From the NCBI GenBank assembly GCA_028707375.1, contig JAQWCB010000020.1:1-10594 (forward strand): DNA of 10,594 nt. Direction: 5' to 3'. The DNA is from Bacilli bacterium (GTDB lineage: Bacteria > Bacillota_I > Bacilli_A > RFN20 > CAG-288). Position 1 is the stretch's first letter. Each line of letters opens with the position of its first letter. A program made the position numbers and the translations under genes. Under the pieces are notes generated by a model, which saw only the letters and a list, made by a program, of their open reading frames with translations, searched no databases and was not told the origin of the DNA. This document shows positions 1 to 8,247 of this stretch, piece after piece.

Positions 1-1
1 T

Positions 2-106
2 TTGATGGGAATCGATCGTCAGGAATTGATTGATGAAGCGGAAGTTGCTGGAGTAGCCTCCTATTTAGCGGCTACCAATTCGGCTAATCACAATTTATTT
101 ATTTAA
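2..106 (+). CDS. 3' end of an unidentified plus-strand gene (partial)
   Basis: An open frame enters from the left edge and gives 34 residues before a TAA at 104-106, ending in ...SANHNLFI. The readable part (LMGIDRQELIDEAEVAG...) looks like an ordinary soluble C-terminus with a short acidic helix. I do not recognise the family from so few residues. The frame is supported by its length up to the edge, and by the perfect terminator hairpin that begins 15 bases after its stop. It converges on enolase, so it belongs to a separate transcription unit. Confidence 0.55.
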   Translation: MMGIDRQELIDEAEVAGVASYLAATNSANHNLFI

Positions 107-119
107 TATGAATATTTAG

Positions 120-156
120 AAAAAGGGAGAGCGAAATTAAATCGCTCTCCCTTTTT
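120..156. terminator. Bidirectional rho-independent terminator between the left gene and eno
   Basis: There is a perfect 14-bp inverted repeat, AAAAGGGAGAGCGA at 121-134 and its complement at 142-155, extended by one A-T pair at 120/156. The loop is 7 nt (135-141). A-rich flanks on the left and T-rich flanks on the right give a U-run after the stem in both directions. It can therefore end the plus-strand gene (stop at 106) and enolase (stop at 193). Confidence 0.9.
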
Positions 157-192
157 AATTGTGATCAGCATCAATATTAATGATATGCAAAT

Positions 193-1491
<1,299 letters not shown>

Positions 1492-1533
1492 TTATATTCT
1501 CCTTACATTCTGTACTTTAATTCGTACGATATT

Positions 1534-1563
1534 ATTATAGTTGCAATTAGGTATTTATGTCTA
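1534..1563 (-). promoter_or_regulatory. Probable sigma-A promoter of eno
   Basis: Read on the minus strand, TAGACA (1563-1558), 18 bases, then a perfect TATAAT (1539-1534). The predicted start of transcription is near 1527, giving a leader of about 35 nt that holds the AAGGAG site. No clear terminator separates it from the exporter-like cluster upstream, so some read-through into eno is possible. Confidence 0.65.
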
Positions 1564-1655
1564 TTTTTTGTCCACTTTCTTTTAAAATCGTGCAATATTG
1601 TAATAGTCAGGAAAATTTGATTTTCTATAAAAAACAAAAATATTGACTGGATAGT

Positions 1656-2471
1656 CTAGTTTATAAGCAATCGGGATCCTATATTAATTTCAGGTGCTAG
1701 TTTCACATAGTCATCTATGCTCTCAGTTACTTGAACATATATCTTTTTAACGAATCTCTGATTATTTTTCTCAAATAGTTTCAATACATATATCCTATTA
1801 TCCTCATAAAAGAGAGTACATGAATTAACAAATGAGCCCTTCAAACAAAAAGGAACATCGCAATCAACTTTACAGGATATGCCAGACAAAATCGAACCGT
1901 CATTGACAAGATGAAAATTGTAATCAAAGGCATACTCATTTTGATTAAAAGTTCTTTCGGTCGATGCGATTTTATATGAATTACAATATGCTGAACGTAT
2001 CTTAAAACTAGCCCTATTAAAATCCAAGGGTAAAACCTCCAACGGTGCTCTGATTTCAATATGCGTTTGGCTTAAATCCTCAAGAACGATTTCATCGGAG
2101 GTAGCACTCAAGATTCGTGAAGTGTGACTAATGAATTTATTGCCAAGAAATTCACCGCCATAAACTATTTCGCCGATTTTATAAATAGTGTTTTCTATAT
2201 TCTGAGAGATAGTATACTGTGCAATCTCTATTTCGCCATGGTAACTTTCAAAAACATCTAAACTATCGTGGTAAACAACACAATAACCATGATAAGGTCC
2301 ATCGTATTTTTCATATCCCGGTGGCGGTATAACATCGCTTCTATCGTTTGATTCTACTATTTTGGTATAATTATCAGTTTTATCACCAGCCAACTGAAAA
2401 TTTTTTATCATAAAGGGAACATAGATTAATGAAAAGATTAGACATATGGTAACAATAGCTTTCTTTCGCAT
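1656..2471 (-). CDS. Short HlyD/MacA-type membrane-fusion-like protein (adaptor 2)
   Basis: 271 residues with one N-terminal membrane anchor (about 6-24) and an extracytoplasmic remainder. Residues 92-130 (YKIGEIVYGGEFLGN... then RILSATSDEIVLE) match the two half-motifs of the lipoyl-like domain of membrane fusion proteins. The end (NRIYVLKLFEKNN...KKIYVQVTE...YVKLAPEINIGSRLLI, about 225-270) follows their C-terminal domain pattern. The two lipoyl halves are almost contiguous, so there is no room for the usual coiled-coil hairpin. Five cysteines lie at 163, 200, 204, 209 and 218, unusual for an exported Gram-positive protein. The ATG lies one base after the permease stop, and the last permease codons supply AAGGAGG, so translation is probably coupled. 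The family call rests on motif pattern only. Confidence 0.62.
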   Translation of the reverse strand: MRKKAIVTICLIFSLIYVPFMIKNFQLAGDKTDNYTKIVESNDRSDVIPPPGYEKYDGPYHGYCVVYHDSLDVFESYHGEIEIAQYTISQNIENTIYKIGEIVYGGEFLGNKFISHTSRILSATSDEIVLEDLSQTHIEIRAPLEVLPLDFNRASFKIRSAYCNSYKIASTERTFNQNEYAFDYNFHLVNDGSILSGISCKVDCDVPFCLKGSFVNSCTLFYEDNRIYVLKLFEKNNQRFVKKIYVQVTESIDDYVKLAPEINIGSRLLIN

Positions 2472-2472
2472 C

Positions 2473-3666
2473 TTATTTTTCCTCCTTTAATATGACCGAT
2501 ATATTTATATTGGCCGCCGCCAGTGAGGGAATAATATACACAATCGAAGTAATGAGCAAATAGATACAAAAGAACATCAACGAAAAATACCATTCAAAAT
2601 GAAAAGTCAGAAAATTGCTTGATAGAGTAATATATTCATAGATCAAAAAAACAGCGAAAAGCCCCATGAGAAATCCTATAATTGTCGAAAGGGTCATCAG
2701 CACAAAATTTTCTCTAAAAAATTTGAAACAAACATCATCCTTACTTGCACCTACCGCTCTTCTTATCCCAATTTCAGCATAGCGATTCTTTACATTGATT
2801 AAGCCAACAATAATTAAAGAAATAGAAGATATGGCGGTGAGAATAATTGACATCCACAAAAACAGATTGTCAAAATACTTACGGCTCTTATTTATTTCCG
2901 CTTCATGAATGGCTATAGAAAAAATATTTTCGGACCTAATACCATAAGACTCGAGTATGGTATCATCATCGATCGTTTTATAACCAGTAGTATCAACATA
3001 AAATAACTTCTTGTACCTTGGACCAGCCGGATCATCAGGAAGCATATTTAAAAAAGTACTTCGCGGAATGAAAAAATAAAAGCAAGTGCTATCTTTAGTT
3101 ATTTCATCGGTATCCTCAATGCCCACATTACTTTGAAGCAAACCTTTGATGTAAAACGGATAGTTATTAATATTTATTTGACCTTGCGAGGCCTCCATAT
3201 CAAAATAATTATATTGTTTAGCATACATCAAAGCTACTTGATTACAACGATCATCATCTAAATCTGTAATGTTGTCCCCGGCCACAATAGAACTCATCGC
3301 AAAGCACTTTTCATCCTTTGTCGAACTAATTATAGGGACATTGATAAAGTTTTCATCCACCCCAAATATTTTGTAAGTGTACCCTTTCAGTGAAGGAATA
3401 TCAAGTTCCAAATCCGTAGCGTATACATATGACACATACTTGGCGTTAGGATATAATCCTTCAATTTTACCTTCACTATATTCGCCATCCATATTATCAA
3501 ATATCGTAATATTATCAGGGAAAAAAGCATAATCATTATTGAGAGAAACACCAGAGATTGAGAATAGATTTATCCCGACTATACTGAAAAAAACAAGCAA
3601 AAGACTTAAGATAAAACTCAATGTATTCTTCTTATATCTAAATAAATTCAATTGTTTATTCTTCAT
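2473..3666 (-). CDS. MacB/FtsX-type ABC transporter permease without ATPase domain
   Basis: 397 residues from the chosen ATG, which has GGAG eight bases upstream. A GTG 33 bases earlier (3699) is in frame but has no ribosome site. The topology is the four-helix MacB type: TM1 about 17-38, a large extracytoplasmic domain about 40-266, then TM2 268-291, TM3 321-344 and TM4 360-380. Between TM2 and TM3 lies RYAEIGIRRAVGASKDDV, the coupling-helix signature of FtsX-like permeases. The end (SLAAANINISVILKEEK) also fits the family (P-A-x-x-A...P-x-x-x-L-R type). No nucleotide-binding domain is fused, unlike Gram-negative MacB, so it needs a separate ATPase that is not in this window. It lies between two membrane-fusion-like genes in one apparent operon. 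The likely role is peptide or antimicrobial export, or mechanotransmission; the substrate is unknown. Confidence 0.85.
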   Translation of the reverse strand: MKNKQLNLFRYKKNTLSFILSLLLVFFSIVGINLFSISGVSLNNDYAFFPDNITIFDNMDGEYSEGKIEGLYPNAKYVSYVYATDLELDIPSLKGYTYKIFGVDENFINVPIISSTKDEKCFAMSSIVAGDNITDLDDDRCNQVALMYAKQYNYFDMEASQGQININNYPFYIKGLLQSNVGIEDTDEITKDSTCFYFFIPRSTFLNMLPDDPAGPRYKKLFYVDTTGYKTIDDDTILESYGIRSENIFSIAIHEAEINKSRKYFDNLFLWMSIILTAISSISLIIVGLINVKNRYAEIGIRRAVGASKDDVCFKFFRENFVLMTLSTIIGFLMGLFAVFLIYEYITLSSNFLTFHFEWYFSLMFFCIYLLITSIVYIIPSLAAANINISVILKEEK

Positions 3667-3719
3667 AACTTTTTCTCCAGTATTCCTATTCTTTAGCACA
3701 TAGTTAGCGAGAGCAACAT

Positions 3720-3756
3720 TGAAATTGTTACATATTTATTAATCTAACAAATTTCA
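3720..3756 (-). other. Intercistronic AU-rich hairpin between adaptor 1 and the permease
   Basis: TGAAATTGTTA (3720-3730) pairs with TAACAAATTTCA (3745-3756) with a single bulge; the loop is 14 nt. It lies in the roughly 100-base gap between the adaptor 1 stop (3766) and the permease start (3666). It lacks a GC-rich stem and a U-run, so it is not a convincing terminator. It could be an mRNA processing or stability element. Confidence 0.35.
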
Positions 3757-3765
3757 AAATTCACT

Positions 3766-4620
3766 CTATGCATTGTTCTCGTAAAGAATGGTTCCTTGGC
3801 TTATCGCGTAATCATCGCAAGAAATAAGAGCATACTCGCCATAAATTCCTAAACAATAAATATCGACATCAATCGAATTATCTTCTTCTATAACCTTCAT
3901 TCGTCTGACTTCTTGCACATTCGAAAAATTGCTGTTAGAAATGTAAAAAAACTCACCATAGTCTTCTTCAATGCTCGTTATTTTTATATTTGTAGTTGGA
4001 GAAATAATTGAATCACATCCTTCCACATTGAAATAGACCGTTACAATACTATTGCTCTCCACCTGCGAATAATCAAATTTATCAAAGGTTAAAGAAAGAC
4101 TTGACCCGTGATCAAAATTCACTTGTGGATGGTCCAGTTGTTTGATATCAATACTATAATATGTATCTAAATCCACATCTATAGTGACTTCAAACTGATT
4201 AAAGTAATAGACTGTTACATCAAAATCGCTATCATCGTTAGAATCAATATTGACAATGGTTCCCTTTGCTAAAGCTTTAACCTCTTCACCATCTTTACTG
4301 CCTATTGTGGAATCGGTGTTAACCATTTCTCCAACATCTACATTCAATGAGTTAACGATAAAATGTTCATATGGGGATTTAGCAAAAAAAAGTTTGCCAT
4401 CCCAATTGTAATAAGAGCAAAAATCATCTTGTTGCACAACGTATCGCTTTGCATTTGAAAGAATAGATGTTTCATCGCTTTGTTCAATTAAGGAAATTGG
4501 AGTATTGTCTCCCACTTTAGCTTTACTATTAATCGAAACACACAAGCCAATTATCAAAGAAAAATTAATGATAATACTCGTAAATAAAATAACTGTTTTA
4601 AAATTTTTCTTAATGTTCAT
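3766..4620 (-). CDS. Short HlyD/MacA-type membrane-fusion-like protein (adaptor 1)
   Basis: 284 residues with an N-terminal membrane anchor at about 10-29 and the rest predicted outside the membrane. Residues 88-128 (IVNSLNVDVGEMVNTDSTIG...VKALAKGTIVNID) fit the lipoyl-like domain of membrane fusion proteins: V-x-V-G-x-x-V, then the A-x-x-G-T-I-V half. A beta-barrel-like stretch follows. The C-terminus (FFYISNSN...VQEVRRMKVIEE...EYALIS...YAISQGTILYEN, about 224-281) fits the family's last domain. As in the second adaptor, only about 15 residues separate the lipoyl halves, so the coiled-coil hairpin is absent. The ATG has GGAG nine bases upstream. It stands directly before the permease gene, which supports an exporter role. 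Primary-sequence similarity to the family is weak. Confidence 0.6.
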   Translation of the reverse strand: MNIKKNFKTVILFTSIIINFSLIIGLCVSINSKAKVGDNTPISLIEQSDETSILSNAKRYVVQQDDFCSYYNWDGKLFFAKSPYEHFIVNSLNVDVGEMVNTDSTIGSKDGEEVKALAKGTIVNIDSNDDSDFDVTVYYFNQFEVTIDVDLDTYYSIDIKQLDHPQVNFDHGSSLSLTFDKFDYSQVESNSIVTVYFNVEGCDSIISPTTNIKITSIEEDYGEFFYISNSNFSNVQEVRRMKVIEEDNSIDVDIYCLGIYGEYALISCDDYAISQGTILYENNA

Positions 4621-4701
4621 TCATCTATTCTCCACTTGTTTTCCATTAGGTATACTTTTCGCTACTACAATGTCCAAATATTTATCTCCACCAAAGCTAG
4701 A

Positions 4702-5706
4702 TTATCCTATAACTGTCCTAACCTTAACCACCATATCAATCGGAATATTGTACTCTATTCCCCAAAGTGTAGTATTTAAATTTACATAACTTCCAATAAT
4801 TCCAGAATCTGAATTATTTTCATCTAAACGATAGTTCCCAAATTTGAATTTTAGAGCAAAAAAGCATTTATCGTCAGTTACTCCTTTTGTTACATCCAAA
4901 CCATCGCTGAATTCGCTGTACTCTAACGTTAGAGAATATAACTCTTCTGGTTCCGAAGAGCCTTCATATGGACCATACCCATAATAAATCCCTTTGATAT
5001 ATTTTTCTAAGAGTGTACTCGGAGTAATAGAATTAATAATGAAATCCCCTCCGACACCAGGATTGAAACCGATATTAAAATACATCGCTAAATTGAAAAG
5101 AAATACCGTTCCATATTCGCTATCATCGTAAAAAAAATATCTATGCATCGAACTATTATCAATACTATCACCATAAATACCCTGACATGTTTCGTATGAA
5201 ATTGGGAAATCAGGAAAATGAGGATTAAATGCATAATCATTATCAAAGTCAAAACGCAAATTGACAGGTAGTGTATATTTTATATTCTCATTCCCTAAAG
5301 TTATAGAATCTATCTTTATCTCTTCGTCAAATTTTTTTGTACATATAACATTAATGACATCCCAATCGAGACAACAATATTTGATATATTCTTTTTTGGT
5401 AGATAACTTTAAACTTCTTTCCCCAGTTTCATTAGAACTATAATTAATCAATTTTAAATTTGACTCAGATGATAAATCATCTTCGAGATCTCTCACGCTA
5501 TCACTATCAAAGGATAACCGAACAAATTTTGTCTCGTTTTCACCAATTTTATATAAATACTGCGTGTCGCTTGTTATCTTAGCCTCATCCTCATTAATTT
5601 TTATTTGTTCAGGTGAAATACTTGATGAAGTCTCCTGTGAGCTCTGTGAACTACAACCGGTAAAGATTGGCATTAACGCTATTAAAACTAGATTTATTTT
5701 TTTCAT
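4702..5706 (-). CDS. Lipoprotein of unknown function, first gene of the exporter-like cluster
   Basis: 334 residues with a clear lipoprotein signal: MKKIN, a hydrophobic core, then IFTG followed by the lipidated C18. A Ser/Gln/Glu-rich linker (about 19-40) comes next. The mature part is acidic and mixed beta-like, with aromatic, Gly- and Asp-rich stretches (about 205-260) and no motif I can assign. AGGAA sits six bases before the ATG. It is followed after 81 bases by adaptor 1 on the same strand, so it may be a cell-surface partner of the permease, for example a substrate-binding or immunity-like lipoprotein; this rests on position only. A TATAAT at 5726-5721 is too close to the start to be its promoter, as transcription would begin inside the ribosome site. 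Confidence 0.7.
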   Translation of the reverse strand: MKKINLVLIALMPIFTGCSSQSSQETSSSISPEQIKINEDEAKITSDTQYLYKIGENETKFVRLSFDSDSVRDLEDDLSSESNLKLINYSSNETGERSLKLSTKKEYIKYCCLDWDVINVICTKKFDEEIKIDSITLGNENIKYTLPVNLRFDFDNDYAFNPHFPDFPISYETCQGIYGDSIDNSSMHRYFFYDDSEYGTVFLFNLAMYFNIGFNPGVGGDFIINSITPSTLLEKYIKGIYYGYGPYEGSSEPEELYSLTLEYSEFSDGLDVTKGVTDDKCFFALKFKFGNYRLDENNSDSGIIGSYVNLNTTLWGIEYNIPIDMVVKVRTVIG

Positions 5707-6089
5707 AAGTTATTCCTAGTATTATATTAGTCCTGAATTTGTTTTTTTTCAATAGCAATAATGAAATCACAATTAATATGCCTAGTATCACTTGAGTTAT
5801 CAATATTTTTTTATTGCTCTTCTTTTCAAGAAACGTCACCACCATATTTTTTTTATCTGTTCCTTACAATCATTTTCTTTTAAATAATTTCTACTTAAGA
5901 ATTCTTTTATACTAATGTTCAATTCTTTTTACAAAGACATCATTAATGAAACATCATTCATTCCTTTACCACGTTCCTATTTCGAAATGGTCTTGGAACT
6001 TAATATAGTTTAGCAGCCAACCGCTCTTGAGTAAGTTCTTTATCCTTTCTTAGGCTCTTACTAAATATACCAATCTTATCTTGATTCAT
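5651..6089 (-). pseudogene. Broken XRE-family HTH regulator with C-terminal membrane helix
   Basis: Three minus-strand frames read together give one regulator. Frame A starts at an ATG (6089) with GGAAAGG seven bases upstream and reads MNQDKIGIFSKSLRKDKEL then TQERLAAKL, stopping at TAA 6002-6000. After a one-base shift, frame B reads LSSKTISK-stop-ERGKG then MNDVSLMMSL-stop-KEL then NISIKEFLSRN, to about 5839. It contains TAG at 5979-5977, where the family has the W of SKWERG, and TAA at 5931-5929. After a second shift, frame C (from 5845) reads VVTFLEKKSNKKILI and a membrane helix (ITQVILGILIVISLLLL), then runs into the lipoprotein gene to 5651. This is the layout of XRE regulators with an N-terminal helix-turn-helix and a membrane tail. 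Two frameshifts and two stops make it non-functional. The original end of the gene is unclear. Confidence 0.8.
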
Positions 6090-6183
6090 TTTTTTACCTT
6101 TCCAAAATATTTCACTTAGATATTGGATAAATCAGATCTTACGAAACGTGGAGTTCCCACAAGTTGAGATTAATAAGCTTTTT

Positions 6184-6308
6184 TCAATTACAAAAAATAT
6201 ATAATCAATATTTATTGAATTCTCATAAACTCTCATAAAATATACATTGCCGCTACACCAGTCAAGGTAAATAGCCATCACCAATGATTATTTGTAATTG
6301 ATTATATA
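6184..6308. repeat. Imperfect inverted-repeat element of about 125 bp
   Basis: TCAATTACAAA (6184-6194) is the exact reverse complement of TTTGTAATTGA (6291-6301). TATATAATCA (near 6199-6208) is also complementary to TGATTATATA (6299-6308), and TGATTAT (6285-6291) to ATAATCA. The enclosed segment has no open frame. It could be a small non-autonomous element, a folded 3' untranslated region, or operators of the dead regulator. No target duplication is evident at the ends. Confidence 0.45.
6221..6240. repeat. Tandem direct repeat, two 10-base units
   Basis: TCTCATAAAC is followed directly by TCTCATAAAA, nine of ten bases identical. It lies inside the inverted-repeat element. It may be a leftover operator pair or chance in AT-rich sequence. 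Confidence 0.4.
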
Positions 6309-6314
6309 GAATTA

Positions 6315-7394
6315 TCAATAATCTAATATGCTTGTAAATGTGTCACCATTTAGCAATCCATAAAATGTTTTTTTATTCTGAACCAGTGTATAAAAGGTTG
6401 TATCATCAATAATGTGAATCTCATCATCACCATTTTTAATTATATATGGAAGATATTTATCCTGTTGCACGTAATCACAATATAAGTTAGCTGTGAAAAC
6501 AGCTTTTTTCATCGGCTCAAATTCAATATCAAGTGAAACTCCATTCTTGTAGATATCAAAATTGCAATAATATAAGAATGAGTTAGCATAATAAGTTGAA
6601 AAACTAATAAAATCTTGATATTCATAATACATACCATCTACATAAAAACCATTGGCAATTTGGGACAAGACGTGCCTTGTTCCATCTTTCAAGTCAAAGA
6701 CCAAAGCTTCTTCGCTAACGCCATCCCAAAAAGGATCAGTTGCCTTAGTGACAACAGCATTTTTTATAAAGTTATATCCCTTTTCAATATCCTTATCTCC
6801 GTTTGCCTTATAGTAAGTATTCATAGCATAATTTGAATATGTCGGTGATACCGTACTTGCATACTCATTGAAAAAGATATATTGAATATCTTCAAGTTTT
6901 AACTCAGAAATCCACGGGTACAATAATTCCAATGAAACATTTTTAGCTTCAAAATATTCCTTTATTTTATCATAGGTATTGCATTTTGCATTTCCATAAA
7001 AAGAATAAGCCTCACCGTTAGGATAGACGACTGTACCATCGGTATTATCATAAACATAGTACATTAACTTATAATCAGATAAACTTGTATCGGAAAAGAA
7101 ATATGTTACATCATATATTTCAATGCAATCATTTTCACTTGTCTTATATTCACTAATAGGGGTTTCTTTCACACTTTCACTTTTGAATAAACTAAAAACA
7201 TATTCAATGTCAAGTTTTTCATCAACATCCAAAGTTTCCGTAGTATTTGTCTTTCTCAAGTAGTGGCTCAAACTTATTTTGTCTACTGTATCCACTTGAA
7301 AATCGCGCTCAATTATTTTTGTATATTCTCCACCGCAACTAGCCAATGGGATTATAAAGAATAGTAATAATAATGTCCTAGCTATTTTTTTCAT
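6315..7394 (-). CDS. Lipoprotein of unknown function (359 aa)
   Basis: A typical lipoprotein signal peptide: MKKIAR, a long hydrophobic core, then PLAS before the lipidated C20. The mature region is rich in Tyr, Asp and Asn, with alternating beta-type segments. No catalytic motif, repeat or known domain is recognisable, so I give no function beyond a surface-anchored lipoprotein. The ATG has GGTGGTGAG about six bases upstream, which pairs with the GGTGA part of the anti-Shine-Dalgarno complement. A good promoter lies 54 bases upstream, so the gene is its own unit. The stop is TGA followed at once by an in-frame TAA. It does not resemble the other two lipoproteins of the window beyond the signal peptide. 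Confidence 0.75.
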   Translation of the reverse strand: MKKIARTLLLLFFIIPLASCGGEYTKIIERDFQVDTVDKISLSHYLRKTNTTETLDVDEKLDIEYVFSLFKSESVKETPISEYKTSENDCIEIYDVTYFFSDTSLSDYKLMYYVYDNTDGTVVYPNGEAYSFYGNAKCNTYDKIKEYFEAKNVSLELLYPWISELKLEDIQYIFFNEYASTVSPTYSNYAMNTYYKANGDKDIEKGYNFIKNAVVTKATDPFWDGVSEEALVFDLKDGTRHVLSQIANGFYVDGMYYEYQDFISFSTYYANSFLYYCNFDIYKNGVSLDIEFEPMKKAVFTANLYCDYVQQDKYLPYIIKNGDDEIHIIDDTTFYTLVQNKKTFYGLLNGDTFTSILDY

Positions 7395-7447
7395 GTTTAT
7401 CTCACCACCATTTATTTAGTCAGTATAAATAGATACTATTTTTCTTT

Positions 7448-7476
7448 ATCATATAATTAATATAAGTCTTTTTCAA
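7448..7476 (-). promoter_or_regulatory. Probable promoter of the 359-aa lipoprotein gene
   Basis: On the minus strand, TTGAAA (7476-7471), 17 bases, then TATGAT (7453-7448), each one base from consensus. The leader to the ATG at 7394 would be about 47 nt. Confidence 0.6.
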
Positions 7477-7553
7477 CTCTATTTTCTTTATCAGTTATTA
7501 TTTTTTTCAGTTGTCAAAACTTTTATATATTTTTTTTATTTTTGTCATAAGTA

Positions 7554-8123
7554 CTATAACATTTCTTCATTTTCATAAATTCCACGATAAAACGCATATG
7601 ATACATTGTCAAAAAATGATCCTGCGCCATCGTCAGATGTAACATCTAAAGTATAAGATGCATGTGAATTATCTTGGCCTCCATTATATATTATTTTCAG
7701 CAAAGAACCATCTCCATCTAAATTGTGATATTCACTATAATCAAAGGGAGAATCTTCTAAAAAATAATAGTCTTTTGCTTCGTATAACATTAAATAAGCA
7801 TAATTAGGGGAAAAGAAGAACGAATTTATATTAGTAAGCAAATCTACCGTAACAATATCTTCATATTTTGAACAATCTATAGCAAAACAAATATAAGTGC
7901 TGTCACCAACCATTTTATTCATTTCATCTATAGTAGTGTCATTCGTAAATTGACCGTAATTATTTAAAACGGAGAAATCTTCATCCGCATCTCCCATTGT
8001 AAGAATGACGGCGGACTTTTCATTTATAAAATCTACATTTCCATTGGTGTACGGCTGATTGTTACAACCAGTCAAAGAAGCTAATTCAACCAACATCACT
8101 AATAAGTTTTTCGTTCTTCTCAT
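7554..8123 (-). CDS. Small lipoprotein of unknown function (189 aa)
   Basis: The signal peptide MRRTKN plus a hydrophobic core ends in SLTG before the lipidated C20, a standard lipobox. The mature part is acidic and aromatic, with segments such as KDYYFLEDSPFDYSEYHNLD near the middle and many Asp, Asn and Tyr. I cannot assign a family. The start ATG has AGAGGA seven bases upstream. Its own promoter lies about 100 bases upstream. The next gene on the same strand starts about 160 bases after its stop (TAG) and has a separate promoter, so the two lipoproteins are probably transcribed apart. No clear terminator follows; the 3' region is a run of T and A. Its position next to phage remnants suggests it came with the accessory DNA. 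Confidence 0.7.
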   Translation of the reverse strand: MRRTKNLLVMLVELASLTGCNNQPYTNGNVDFINEKSAVILTMGDADEDFSVLNNYGQFTNDTTIDEMNKMVGDSTYICFAIDCSKYEDIVTVDLLTNINSFFFSPNYAYLMLYEAKDYYFLEDSPFDYSEYHNLDGDGSLLKIIYNGGQDNSHASYTLDVTSDDGAGSFFDNVSYAFYRGIYENEEML

Positions 8124-8218
8124 ATTATTTTCCTCTAATCAATAAAGTTGGGAAAATTAAATATATTTTTTCCATTTTATTCCCTTCATCTCTAAAATAG
8201 ATTATTTCCTATTTTTTT

Positions 8219-8247
8219 ATTATATTCTTTTTACGTTCTTTTGAAAA
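8219..8247 (-). promoter_or_regulatory. Candidate promoter of the 189-aa lipoprotein gene
   Basis: On the minus strand, TTTTCA (8247-8242), 17 bases, then a perfect TATAAT (8224-8219). The -35 is weak, the -10 is strong. The leader would be about 90 nt. It starts right at the end of the broken holin gene. Confidence 0.45.

Larger units (their letters stand above)
6090..6314. other. Non-coding gap between the broken regulator and the next lipoprotein gene
   Basis: No convincing open frame is seen on either strand. It holds the ribosome site of the broken regulator (6097-6103), a short GTGG/CCAC hairpin (6149-6159), an inverted-repeat element (6184-6308) and a tandem pair of a 10-base unit (6221-6240). 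I found no good -35/-10 pair for the regulator or the exporter-like cluster here, nor a GC-rich terminator after the lipoprotein gene that ends at 6315. Confidence 0.5.

Noticed and set aside
1611..1625. GAAAAT/ATTTTC hairpin after adaptor 2 as a terminator of the exporter-like cluster
   Set aside because: Only six A/T-rich pairs and no U-run follows on the minus strand.
4505..4789. Plus-strand frame of 94 residues across the start of adaptor 1
   Set aside because: It overlaps two minus-strand genes with good starts and has no ribosome site; a shadow frame.
5721..5726. TATAAT in front of the 334-aa lipoprotein gene, with a TTGAAA 20 bases upstream
   Set aside because: Transcription would start about 8 bases before the ATG, inside the ribosome site, and the spacing is too long.
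5651..5845. A 64-residue minus-strand frame with a membrane helix that looks like a small membrane protein overlapping the lipoprotein gene
   Set aside because: Its ribosome site is 14 bases away, and its first part continues the broken XRE regulator in sense, so it is the tail of that pseudogene.
7512..7517. Perfect TTGACA on the minus strand upstream of the 359-aa lipoprotein gene
   Set aside because: At 16-18 bases there is only CTGATA-like sequence; the TTGAAA/TATGAT pair nearer to the gene fits better.
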